From positions 76,615,691 through 76,679,690 of the forward strand of contig NC_035449.2 in assembly GCF_002127325.2 (NCBI RefSeq): DNA of 64,000 nucleotides, in the 5' to 3' direction. A program made the translations under genes and the position numbers. Under the pieces are notes generated by a model. It worked only from the letters and a program-made list of their open reading frames with translations, was not told the origin of the DNA and ran no database searches. Below, one piece after another: positions 22,111 to 35,040 of the stretch. Position 1 is the first letter of the stretch, and each line of letters opens with the position of its first letter. The stretch comes from Helianthus annuus (lineage: Eukaryota > Streptophyta > Magnoliopsida > Asterales > Asteraceae).

Positions 22111-24228
22111 GGGATAGAGTTGAATCACAATCACCCAAGGCTGGTCAGGCTTGGGTGACAACATTTTCTACTTAAAATCCTGACTTGCCGGAACTCCCAG
22201 GTTAGTAATTGGGGAGTAGGAATCGGCATCTTTCTTGAGAAATTCACATCTGTGATATTTCGTCCTACATATGATAGTATTCTTGAAAATTGCCATATTT
22301 TGATTTTTAAGTGGTAAGGTTGATAAGCAAACCTACAAGTGGTTGAAAGAGAGGTTTTCACCTACAAGTGATTAATCAAGGTCATTAAGTTGAACTTGAT
22401 TTAACTTTCATTCAAATAATTGGGAAACAAAGTGATGATCATAACCCCAACTCTACAAGTGGTAAAATCAACAAAACTTATTTTCCGGAAAAAACATTTT
22501 GATTAAAACAAACTTAAGTGTTTTGAAATCATAATGGGAAAATAGTTTGTTGTCAAGGGGAGTTCTGATTATTTAAGCCAAGTGAATGGAGATTTGAAGC
22601 AATTCGAATCGGTTGTCAATTTTTGTATAGTCTATTTTCAAATTTTCCTTGAAAATCAAAATTTGAAACATAATTTTGATTTTAGGGGGAGTAAAAATTT
22701 TAGAAATTTTGAAAATTTGAAAAAAGCCAAAAACATGATAAAATCTAAAAAGCCAAAAACATTGAAAAATTCAAAAATGAGTTTTGTTGTAAAAAGAGGA
22801 AATGATAGTACATCACTGGACTATCACATCACGCTAAAGATTTGAGAAGTCAAATGTGATAAATGGTCTCACTGACGATATGCCAGTAGGTTTTTATACA
22901 TTCAGTAGATTGTTTTCGAGATATAAATCTAAATATCAAACTTGATTATCTCGTGGGGAACATCTCTCGGATATATAGGTAACCCCCGGAATCTTGTTTG
23001 AAGGGCTTTCTATTTCTGACATACTAGGTCTTTGTGCGTGATGATATCTGAGGTGTTATACCAGGACTTCTGATTTTGCGGGAGCAATAGCCTAGTCCTC
23101 GTATAATACTTTGCACTGCTTTAATCTTAAAGCTCACCCTCAGCATAAAAAATGATGAAACATTGAAAAAAGCTAAACCATTTGCTGTTGAAGAAAAGAT
23201 CCCCAAACGGGACACACCGAAAGATGAGCCATCATCTCTTTGTCTGAACGGAAGTTCTAACTTGAGCTCTCATGGTCTAGCAATTACCCGTTTACAGATA
23301 TCATTTGTGTACATTCACCTGTAAGACTGAATATAGAAGTCTGAATACGAGAGTATATTCTGAGGTGGAACACGCGAATAATTTTAAGTGCCTAAAACAC
23401 TAATCTCGTATCTCGAAACAGTTGAACTTTGTGTGAAAATTTAAGTGGATCAGTATACTGACAATCTAGGTGAATCGTTTAGAACTTAAAATGTTTAAAG
23501 CTTAACGGTGTTAGTGATTTGTCTAAAAAACTGATATGATTCTCTTACACAAACTCACAAGAATATTGTCTGTAAATATTTCTTTACTGCATTTCATTAA
23601 AAAAAGTGTGTTTTAGCATAAATTTTTTGAAAATACAAAAAGATTTTCGATAACTGATGTTTTGAAAAACTGATTTTCAAAATTCCGAGTGCTAAACATG
23701 ATGAACAGGTTTGGAAAGTTTGTTTAAAAAAAATGATATTTACAAATGATGTTTTGAGTTTGTTTCTACAAGTGATATATAAATTTGTCAAATTGTTAAA
23801 TTTGTGAAATTTATTTTGAGGAAGAGGATGTGCAGGAATGATGTTTGGAAAGAGCCAGGTTCCGATTTCTGAAGAGTTTCTGCATAAGCATATGTAGAGC
23901 CATGCTTCGATCCTGAACCTGTGAAGGATGCAAAGCATGAGCAGAGTTTGAACCAGATTATGGATCAACATTCAAGGGGGAGTTTGAATGATAGAGAACC
24001 AGGTTTAAATCCTGATGTTTATAAAAGCTGCTGATGCTGATGAACTTAAAGAATCAAGAGATCTGATCAAGAGAAGGTAGAGTCAAAATGAGATTCTGGA
24101 AGAGAGAAGAGATAGAGATTGAGGATGCTTTCACTGTCAGATACTTTGAAAAGAGCACGAAGACTGATAAAGACTGAAGGCTTTGAAGACTTGACACTGA
24201 AGACTTCGTCAACATCCAAGGGGGAGTC
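22111..24228 (+). mobile_element. C1 non-coding 3' internal region
   Basis: About 2.1 kb with only short frames. The words CTACAAGTG and AAGTGGTA recur several times (about 22330-22460). Polypurine tract AAGGGGGAG at 24218-24226. No pol homology seen. Confidence 0.65.
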
Positions 24229-24632
24229 TGTTGGTGCATATGTCTGTCGACTTCGTCTTGTATCGAGTCTTGCGTCTAGATTGGATAAAATGGAGCTCGG
24301 TAGGCTAGTTTAGAGAGAATTGGATGTGTTGGACCATTCCGCACGAAATGAAAGAATTCATTTCGCACGAAATGGCCTTTTTCTATTTCGTACGAAATGC
24401 CATGTCTATAAATACAGGGGCTACCCAATCATTTGTAACAGTTCTGATTCCAGTACTGAAGTGCTGCCGAGGTGTCTTCTGACTGTAAATCAATGTCAAG
24501 TCAATATACAAAACATTAAAAGTGATTCTGTGTGTAAATCAAGCTGATTCAAAGTCGATACGTTAGTTTCTGCCTCTCGTATTATTAGAACTCTTCTGAA
24601 CGACTTGTTTTGGTCGTGCAAACGATCCTACA
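24229..24632 (+). repeat. C1 3' LTR (right copy)
   Basis: 404 bp, TG...CA, followed by the ACGTT duplication at 24633-24637. It has three U3 palindromes (24335-24350, 24359-24374, 24384-24399) against four in the 5' LTR. Confidence 0.95.
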
Positions 24633-26808
24633 ACGTTCGACGTTGAAATTGCCACTGGAAGAACCGTTGCGGTCCGTTTTGTTCTACGTGATTGTACGCT
24701 TGAACTTAACAATCAAATCTTTCCTATCGATCTTATCCCGATGCAGCTCGGTAGTTTTGATATCATAGTAGGTATGGATTTTCTTCATGAAAATCGTGCT
24801 GAAGTCGTTTGCTTTGATAAAATGATTCGTTTCTCACTCGCTAATGGTGATCAACTTTGTGTCTATGGTGAAGTCGCATCGAATAATCTTAAGCTTATGT
24901 CGTGTGTCCAAGCAAGCAAGTATCTCCGCAAAGAATACAAAGCTTTCTTAGCACACATCGTAGTAGCGAAGGAAAAGAAAAAGAAGGCAATTGACAAGGT
25001 GTCTGTGGTTTGTGATTTTCCTAATGTCTTTCCTGATGATATACCTGGTTTACCCCCGAGTCGTGATATTGATTTTCATATTGACCTCATTCCTGGAGCA
25101 AATCCTATTGCTAAAGCTCTTTATCGCCTCGCTCCGTCCGAAATGCGCGAACTCTCGAGTCAACTCCAGGAATTACTCGACAAAGGCTTCATTCACCCTA
25201 GCACCTCTCCTTGGGGCGCACCATTTCTTTTTGTCAAAAAGAAGGATGGGTCGTTCCGGATGTGCATCGATTATATGGAGTTGAATAAGCTAATTATCAA
25301 GAATCGCTATCCCCTGCCCCGAATCGATGATTTGTTTGATCAATTGCAAGGTGCTACATGTTTCTCGAAGATCAATTTACGCTCAGGCTATCACCTGTTA
25401 CGAATCTAGGAGGAAGATATACCGAAAACCGCTTTCCGAACCCGATATGGCCATTATGAATTTGTCGTAATGCCCATTAGTTTAACCAATGCACCCGCGG
25501 TTTTCATGGATTTGATGAACCGCGTGTATAAACCATTTCTTGACCGCTTCATCATCGTGTTTATCGATGATATCCTTATCTATTCGAAGTCGAAAACCGA
25601 ACACGCGCAGCATCTACGTTTGGTTCTCGAGTTACTCCAAGGGAATCGACTCTACGCCAAGTTCTCCAAGTGTGAATTTTGGCTAGAGGAGGTTCAATTC
25701 CTCGGTCACACCGTCAATAGTCAAGGTATACATGTCGACCCCGCGAAGATCGAAGCTGCTAAGAATTGGGTTACTCTAAAATCACCATCCGATGTTCGTT
25801 CATTCCTCGGATTGGCGGGCTATTACCGTCGATTCATCGCTGACTTTTTGAAAATCGCTATTCCGCTTACTTCTTTGATGCATAAAGACAAGCCTTTTGT
25901 TTGGGGAACTGAACAAGAGACTGCCTTTCAACCTCTCAAGCATATGCTCTGCAATGCTCCTATCCTCGCTCTACCCGATAGAAACGATGACTTCGTTGTC
26001 TATTGTGATGCCTCGAACCTTGGTCTCAGTTGTGTTCTCATGCAACGGGACAAGGTTATCGCGTACGCCTCTCGTCAGCTCAAAATCCACGAGAAGAATT
26101 ACACAACCCACGACCTCGAGCTAGGCGCAGTTGTTTTTGCGTTGAAGATTTGGTGACACTACCTTTACGGTACTAAGTGTACGGTCTTCACCGACCATAA
26201 GAGCCTACAACACATCCTCAACTAAAAGGAACTGAATATGCGCCAACGCCGATGGGTTGAACTTCTTAACGATTACGACTGCGAGATTCGTTATCACCCT
26301 GGCAAAGCAAATGTTGTGGCCGATGCTCTAAGCAGACGAAGCTATCTACATAGCGTTCGTAATACTCATGCCCAACACGACCTCGAAGCATTGATTCATG
26401 ATGCCCAGCACGCCTGCTTCGTTGAAGTTACCACACGAGAGGAAATGAAAAAGTGTGGTGCCGAATCACACTTTGTCACCAAATCCAATGGTATCTACTA
26501 CTATCTAGATCGCATCTGGATTCCAAGTCGCAATAACCTTCGAGATATATTGCTGACTGAAGCACACAAGTCTCGATGTTCCATTCATCCTGGAGCCGAA
26601 AAGATGTACCATGACCTTCGACTACGGTACTGGCGGCATGGAATGAAGAAGGATATCGCAATCTATGTTTTGAAGTGCCTAACTTGTTCAAAAGTCAAGG
26701 CCGAACAGCAAAGACCCTCTGGCTTGCTTGTGCAACATGAGATCCCGATGTGGAAATGGGAGAACATAGCCATGGACTTCATAACGAAACTTCCGCGTAC
26801 ACCTTCAG
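24633..26808 (+). pseudogene. gypsy1 pol (protease end, RT, RNase H, integrase start), right copy
   Basis: Continuation of the gag/protease gene at 16039-17422 beyond C1. After the target duplication comes the rest of protease (frame from 24741), RT ([14 protein letters not shown] about 25238-25276, [10 protein letters not shown] about 25562-25592), RNase H ([15 protein letters not shown] about 25996-26040; NVVADALSRR about 26311-26340) and the integrase zinc-binding region (about 26570-26700) ending WENIAMDFITKLPRTPS. Stops at 25407-25409, 26154-26156 and about 26223, and KINLRSGY in RT motif A, make it inactive. It breaks off at 26808 inside integrase, where W is inserted; the integrase core and 3' LTR are not in the window. 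Confidence 0.93.
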
Positions 26809-28210
26809 TGTCACACCCCAAACGATGGCGGAAACATCAGAGTGAGACGAAAACTAGATTGCAAGAGACTTCATAACGCTATTTGTGTCAAGTATTTAAT
26901 AATTACTTTTTACATTGCTTAAACTAGAATATAACAAAGTTGAATAACAACAAGCATAAAAGAACTAAAATTTCATTTCATTAATAACGGTTTAATACAA
27001 GGTTTAGAAACCAAATACAACATGCTTGAAATTAAAATACGATACAACAAGTATTAAAGTTTAAATGCGTTTCTAGGCAATCCTACTAGATTCCTTGCAT
27101 CATCAGAATCCTGCAACATGTATTAAAAGAATAGACCAATACAAAAAGTATTGGCGAGCATACAAGTTTGAATCTAAGTATAAGTATAAAAGTTTATCTC
27201 AATCCAACGTGACAATTTACATTCAAGTTGAATCTAGCATACATGAACAACCTAAGCGTAACAAATAGCATGGATATACAAGTTGAGACTAACATGCATA
27301 AACAACCTAAGCGTAAATAACAATTAGCGTGGATATGCAAGTTGGAACTAACATGCATAAATAACCTAAGCATAACAAATAACATGTTCGATGGATTGAG
27401 TGGTCGAATATGTTTGATTGTATAACGTGTTCGATGTATTAACTAACAAAATTTACTTTATACAATCAAACATACTCGACCACTCAATTCATCGAACAAG
27501 TTATTATTTATAGGTTAAATAAAGCCCTAATATTTATTGTTTTAATACAACTACATTTTAATTAGAATTTTTTTACTAATATTTTTGTTTTATAATAAGA
27601 TTGGTATAAATATTTCATATTTTGATTTCCATTCCTATTGTTAAAGATATTGTGTAAAGTTAGAAATAGAAAAATAAAATAAAAGAAAAGATAGTAACTT
27701 ATGTTAACGGTTTTAGAAAAGGAAAAAATAAGGATTAAATTTTAATCATCAAAAATTGGCCAAAAATATGGCAAAACCGATCCTTAACGGGAATCAAACT
27801 CGTGATCTTCACTACGTGTGCACGCAGTCTGACCAACTGGCCTGTGTGTTTAACCTGTTTGGATAGGTTGATTTTAATTATACACATACTATGTCTGATT
27901 TGATTCATATACTAGTAATAAAATACTGGCGCGCACATGTATGGGCCGGGTTTCGAACCCGCGACCTGGCTTGTTTAATAACATCCCCAACCACTACACT
28001 ATGCTTTGTGTTTGTTTTAAAAGTGAAATTTCATTAAACTTAAACATTATTTGCGTTTGACATTGTTGGTTGTTTATAAAAAAAAACAGTTGCAGCGCCA
28101 AATGAAAATAATAAAACAAAACATATCCATTGTTGTTATCTCCCTCGTTATGTTTACTCAATCATTCGATTGTATGCACCCCCATGAATTATTCAAGCTG
28201 AAACTACAAA

Positions 28211-28265
<55 letters not shown>

Positions 28266-29319
28266 TTTAGAAATAATAGCTTTTTAAACTTTTCTACAAC
28301 TTATCATTAATTGTTGTCTTTGATTTAAAAGAAAGTTATGGAATAATAATTTATGTAGACTTTTAACTCTTGTCTTCTTCTTCTTCTTCAAAAAAAAAAA
28401 AAAAAAAAAAAAAAAAAGACAATCAACACTTCATGAACAAAAGTCATAGCTTTTTTTATTACTTGAGGTTAATTAATCATTTCAGCCATTTAACATATAA
28501 CAAGTAATAAGAAAACGAACTTAAGAAATAAAGTATACCGAAACGAAAAGAACGTGAATCCCGACGTAAACTCCGACGTCGATACGAGTTCTCCGGGGAC
28601 TTGCGGTCTCCGACGAGGGTATCTCCGGTCGTCTTCTCGGTCTACCGTCTCTCTCTCTTCGTCTCTTTTGCCGCCGCTCGTCAGTGGTGGCCGTTTTACT
28701 TGAAGGAGAAGGTGGTTGTGAGGTGAGGGGGTGCTAGGGTATACAAAGAGAACAGGGGGTGTTTGTCGGACCAAAACGGCTTCGGAGAGGGTGCGGCTGG
28801 GTGGTGTTTGGGTGCCAGAAAAATGAGGGAGGAGTTAGGGGTGTTGTGAGTGTTCATCGCTGGCAAAACGAGGCGCCAGAGCTCACCGGAGTGCGGCTCT
28901 GGTGGCCGGACACGGGAGAGAAGACAGAGGGTGAGCATGCGTATGCGGGTGTCTGGGTTTTGAAAAGTGGAAGAGATTAGGGTTTGTAACTTATTAAATG
29001 GATATTTATAGTTCGGTTTTTTTAATTGGGCTTGGACCCCAGGCCCACAATCCCATTTCGCGTGGGCCGATGTGTTTACGAGACCCATTTTTTGAACCCG
29101 ATCGTTATAAAACATCATAAATTATAGTGCTAAGTCGAAGAACTCAAAATCACGTCTAAAATCGATATTTTGATGCGTATCTCGTAAATTGCGTCGCAAC
29201 TCGTAAAACGAGTTGTGCATCGTATCTTGTCAGTTTTTCAATCCGATTTTGACTGTGAATTCCAAAAACAGAAAAACGAACACGTATTTTCTAAAAACAT
29301 GGAAATACGAGGCGTTACA
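26809..29319 (-). repeat. W element 3' LTR (right copy)
   Basis: 2511 bp, same content as 2654-5161 with 18 AAT units. Reverse-strand start TGTAACGCCTCG at 29319 beside the polypurine tract (29320-29328), end GGGTGTGACA at 26809. Confidence 0.87.
28211..28264. repeat. (AAT)18 microsatellite
   Basis: Perfect AAT array, one unit longer than at 4055-4105. Confidence 0.97.
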
Positions 29320-30898
29320 CTCTCCCCTAATTTAGGAAATTTCGTCCCGAAATTTATTCAAGAGGAAGACCCTTGGAAGGATGGCATTCTCGAAGTATGT
29401 TTGATACAATGCGAGGAATAGATTGTGAGTGATCAAAGTTTGTATTCAATATAATAAGGGAAACACCGAATTTCTCATGGCACGTTTTTACGGAATTTTG
29501 GTAATATGGTAGGAACACTTATATATAGGAAGTACCAGCGGCGTATCCACCATGTTCATATCATGTTACGTCCGTTTCACGACTCGGTGTCATGTTATGT
29601 TCCGTGTTATGATACACAGTAGAACCTACTACGGTTTTCATGCATCTACCAATATAATCCCGTATGCATCCGCCATTATTTTGGTATGTGCATGATCCGC
29701 ATAGTTTGTACTAGTAGTGTACGGGTCAGCGTACATTATCATATTACGATTATGAATGTGTGTGTGTGATAACGTATAAAGATTTAAGTATGTAAGCATG
29801 ATTGTGTCAAAGTATGTGAATGAATTCCAAGTATGACCACCAAGTAGTGCGAATGTATAAGTTAGAGTATGGGTATGAGTAAAATATTTGAACAATACGC
29901 AAGACATACTTAGTTTAACAAGATTAACGTATTACTGGCATGTGAATAAATAGGTCAATCCATCGTGTACTGCAAAATGTCTTAACATGACCTCAAGAAT
30001 ACGGGTGGGCGCTACTCCTATAGCACTACACAAGCACTATACATGTTAAGTTGTGGCCTGATCAAAGTTAATGACTAATTGTCAATCCATCGTGTACCGC
30101 AAAATGTCTTAACATAACCTCAAGAATACGGGTGGGCGCTACTCCTATAGCGCTACACAAGCACCATACGTGTTAAGTTGTGGCTTTGATCAAAGTTAGT
30201 GACAAGTTTATCACATAAGAATGTCCCGGTAATCCCGAATCAAGTGTAACTGTTAGTACGTATGTATTGGATGGTTGAATGATAAATCAATTCTAGTATA
30301 ACATTGGTTTTGAAATGAACGAGATAACAAGTATTAAATCACATAGAAATTCAGATAGCATAAAAGAGAGGTTTGATAAAATATTGGAACGTTTCGGGTT
30401 TAGAAACTTCAAGTATTCTAAAGTGACTCGTAAGTCCTTTCGAATTAGAGAGACGTGCTTTGGCCTAATAGGTAAAATACTCTCATCGACAGGCGATTAA
30501 CTGCATTTTACCCTTCCCGTTAATACATGTCCCTAATTTGATCGAAAATATGAAACTTTGGCGAGATTGAAAATCGAAGAATGGAACCAGTAATCAAGGT
30601 GTGGATATCAATCCTAGCTTGACAATTTCGTCCCCAAAATGTGGTTTATTGAACGAAACAAGATATAATCTCGAGTCGTCAACAGTGATCTACTAGAATA
30701 TGAAGTGGAAATTCCCATCAAGATATGGATGTCAATCCTGACTTGATGGTAAATTTCGTGCAAAATAACATGACGGATCGATTGAAATTCGTCAACAAAG
30801 GCGGGAATCACCCCTGTTTTGATGAGTCACTTCGATGGCGGAATATGAGTATCTTCAAGTATGTATTGTGTAAATTGTCTTAGAAAGGACACATTGTA
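29320..30898 (-). mobile_element. W internal region, 3' part (right copy)
   Basis: Same non-coding sequence as 5162-6740, with the polypurine tract at its left end and the 127-bp tandem repeat at 29954-30204. No gag or pol signature. Confidence 0.7.
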
Positions 30899-30903
30899 TA
30901 TTT

Positions 30904-33900
30904 TGTCACACCCTGACTTTTGCGGAAGCGTGATTATGTGTGACTTGCTTAGTATCATTGCATTCAACCATAACAAACAACTACATGATAAAACCAAGAT
31001 GTTCATCCATTAATTTAAGTTTAAAACATCACAAACAACATTGTCTTGATATCCAAACACATACTTCAAATCCAAAATACAAACCATGCAAATTGTTTAG
31101 AGTTCCATAAGGACTCGATAAAAGACTTTAATAAAAACCAGGTTTTGAAAGATGTGTCTTAACCAGGATAAGACACACTATCCAAACCCTTAGACTCCGG
31201 ATGACATCTTTTATTTCCAACATTACTTGAAACTTCCAAACGCCCGCCAGATCCACATGTAATTACCTGAAATACATGTAGTTTGAAAACATCAACAAAA
31301 GTTGAGCGAGTTCATGTGTTTAGTGTGTAAGCTCGAATAGACTTTGTAATCATTGTAAGTAATTATGTATTCGTAAAACCATGGTATGAAAGCAAACAAG
31401 GAAAACAGATCATCAATGGTTTGCAAGACCATTAATATGTGTGACGTGATGCAGAAAGGCTCAAACCTAGCAGATTTTGCACCGGGCTTCAGTTTGAAGT
31501 CATAGTCACCTCATGGGCCAAACCCCGGTCCACATGGGTGTGGGCTCGCTAAACCCAAATAGATCTATCACTCATGTCCCTCGGTCCTACTACGAGGATT
31601 AATGGTCTTAAGCGTTGTACCCACCACTCACATGATCTAGCAGTACCTTTCCTTAGCTAACCATACCACATATAAACGTTTGTAAACAGTTTGTAACATG
31701 TACTTCACCCCCGAAGTTATAAAATTGAAAACAGTTAAAAGAAAAGGGGGACATGAACTCACGGTTTTGCGTTCTTCAATCCGACTGTAATTAAAAGTTT
31801 CCTCTGGTGTACACGACTACCTATAACGTACTACGATCTATTAGACGAGCGGGTCTTGCCTTGACTTAGTATTAATTAGTGTCTTTGAGTTACGTTTCAT
31901 TGTGTCTTCAATATTATTCCAAGTTATATAATTATTTGTTAAAATAATAAATATTTTAACTTAAATTATATCTACTAAATTTTGGAATAATAGTTAAAAT
32001 CATATATTTTAACTTGACACTTTTTATGTATTTACACATGTATATCTTTCCCAAGGATGGGTGTATTTGTATTCATATTCTTATACTTGTATATTTTTGC
32101 CAAGTATCGGTGGCGTATTCCGGTGTGTATTTATACGTACGAGAATACGTATTTTCTTGTAATTGTTAAGTATTCTTATACTTAATTTTTGTATTAACTT
32201 TTCCGGAATATTATTTCTAATAAAAATTCTTCAATATATATTCTCAAAATATATATTGAAGATAGATTATATAGAAAAATTATTTATAACTTTTCCTTTG
32301 GCAAAAATAATTGTATTTTCATGTAAGCTTTAAAAATAATATATTTTCAAGTCCAACTTAGAAAATATATATAAATCCATTTTTCATCCAAAAATAATAT
32401 ATTTCAAGTTTATTCAAGAAAATACATTCTCTCCCAAAATAATGTATTTCATGTTTATTCAAGAAAATATATTTTCTTCCCAAAAATAATATATTTTCTT
32501 ATGGTAAAAAATATGATATAACTTTGTACTAATTGTAAAAATCACATTTTCATTCTCTTAGTGCCCCAAATACTAATTACCAAAATATACTTATGAATAA
32601 ACTTTCTCGAATATTTTTGTGAGTTATATTCCTTTGTTCGGTTTCACCAATATTTTGGGTATTCTTTGTATATTTATTCTCTTGGAATTTTGGTAATATT
32701 TTGAATTGTAATTTTTGGTATTTTAATGAGTTATATTATTTCAAGTCCTAAAATAATATAACTAATACACATAATATACAAATAATCACACACATGGTGA
32801 CTTCTAAATATATATTTCCTAAATACATATTTAGTCACTTTTATTTATAAAAACCAACCTCCAATATTTATAATTTTTGTAACAAAATTTATGGCAAACT
32901 TTATATGAAAATTCATGGTTTAAAATATACTTGTAAATATTTATTTTAAAAATATTTTTCTAAGTGTTAAATTTTTAAAAAATTTTGCCATAGTTTCCCC
33001 TAAAAATGGAGGTTTCCATGCCTTCAAGGCATATCATTTTCTTTTGTAAATCAACACAATCAACCACAAATCAATCTATACTTACCAATTTTGCCAAAAA
33101 CAAGCATAAACTACTACCTCATGAACTTGAAAATTTATAAAAATTTGTAGTAACTTACTAGTGTGTTTAGTAAGCTTAGTTACCCTTTAAAGCGTGGTTG
33201 CTTATTTAAAAACTCCATTTTTGAAGAGATTAAATCTTCACAACTTGTAATTACATTTTCTAAAAATACTTCTTCTTGGATTTTTCTTGTTACATATGTG
33301 TTCCTACACTTATTAGCCACCAAAAATGTGGTTTATTTATTTAAGAACCAAGATTAAGTAAACTTTATATTTTTAACTTGGTTTCTTGGAAAATCATTCT
33401 TGAAATCATAGATTTTACAAGACTTTATTCTTACTTTGTTCATCACTTTACAAGAAAAACATTTCATACTTTCATGTTCATGATTTTCATGAGGATGATC
33501 TATGATCTTTAATATTTTCATCCTCTCATCTTGCTAGATTATGTTTTTATCATTATCTAGCAAGATTATATGATGATCTACATCATTAACATAAACCATC
33601 AATCATCAAGTAGCACAACAACACTAAACAACATGATTTCTTAAGATTTTAGGCTTATGTTCATGTTTTATGTTCTTGATTCTTAGTGTTCATCATGATT
33701 AACAACATGTATCTTCTTTTAATCAACAAAATATGATGTAAAATGAAGAGTATGATGTTCTTACTACTAGCTCAAGGCTAGGGATGATCACTAGAGAAAA
33801 TGAGGTGGATAAAAGCAAATGGTGAAGGTCCTTTAACTTCCGAAAGCTCCAAGCTTCCTTGTGCACCTTCTAACACCTTTGTATGTATGTAGAATAGATG

Positions 33901-34888
33901 AAAGTTGGAAGATGATGATGGTTATGTGTGTGTGGGTTCTCGGCCGCAAGCAAGAAGAAAGGAAAGAGGAAGAGTGGTGTGTTATGAGTTATGAGAGTTA
34001 TGATAGATTATGGTCTCATGGTTTCTTTATAATACCTCACCACATGTAAAACCTAATGTATATTGTGTTTGGAAAAGTAGGACAAGATCAATTAGTTTAT
34101 ACAAATAAAATCTTTGGGTGGGCCATGTGTTGGCCGATTGTAGGGGGGTCTAGGCATAGGTTTAAACTAAATAGTTAGTTAAGCAATTAGAAATCAAGTA
34201 TTAGTTAGGTTATGTAGTTACTTGTTGTTATATAGTGTGTTATGATGTTCGGGGACCATAACTAGCTTGGTAATGTTAAAACAATGCTTCTAGTGAAAAT
34301 TTGGTGTTTCGGGTAGTGTCCGGTTGTTCGGTTGGTTACCGGTTCGTTAAGGTGCTAAACTATGCAGTTTAGTGAGCTTTATGTTACCTTTTGTGACAGT
34401 TTTGATTCCCGACACTTAGGAAAGCATTAAGGACCATTTAACCATATTTATGCATGATATTAAAGTGTTTAAATGCTGAATTTTGCTAAATTCTACATAA
34501 TTTTGTAGTTTATGTAAGTTTTAGGCAGTTTCCAGCACTTAAACTATCTCTAGGAAGGAAGTTTTGTGATCCTTACTTTCCTACACACTATACTATTGCA
34601 ACTCTTGGTTTCTGGCTCATTCTGTATCTCAATACCATATCTGTCTATGTATTGAACTCCGTCAGCATTTTTCTGATTTGTCTGATAACTGTGCTGCCGG
34701 TGTTTCGTGCATCATTCAAATCAACAAAGTTTGCATGCAGTAATGATATGTCATTTGCAATATATGATGCACATGTATGTATATGGCAATAATCAGAAAG
34801 CAATTCAAGTCATTAATTGTAATTCAGCACAGTCATTAAGCACTAATCACTGTTATAATTGTACGGATACCCGGAATTTTGAAAGTCA
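30904..34888 (-). mobile_element. Solo LTR of the Y family, 3985 bp (right copy)
   Basis: Same as 6746-10730, with TATTT duplications at 30899-30903 and 34889-34893. It lies within W, so it inserted after W. Confidence 0.9.
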
Positions 34889-34893
34889 TATTT

Positions 34894-35040
34894 AGACAAA
34901 AGGAGATGTAGAAGCAAATAGGAAGAATTACATATTAAGCAAGAATCAGGAATGGTCGAGTTTTGGTACTTAGACTATATACTAGGTCGAACATGGCAAT
35001 TCTACCTAATTCCCTATAGTTATGGTCTCTGATACCAATC
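34894..35040 (-). mobile_element. W leader and primer-binding site (right copy)
   Basis: Reverse-strand PBS at about 35025-35038, two bases from the LTR. Same as 10736-10882. Confidence 0.8.

Larger units (their letters stand above)
17423..24632 (+). mobile_element. C1: complete copia-like LTR element with gag only
   Basis: A 7210-bp element with LTRs 17423-17852 and 24229-24632, PBS, leader, long gag region, polypurine tract and perfect 5-bp target duplications. It lies inside the protease gene of gypsy1. The two LTRs differ at roughly 20 positions plus a 26-bp unit, so the insertion is much older than the 24-kb duplication. No protease, integrase, RT or RNase H motif is visible between gag and the 3' LTR, so it looks like a non-autonomous element with terminal repeats and gag (TR-GAG type). 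Confidence 0.88.
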
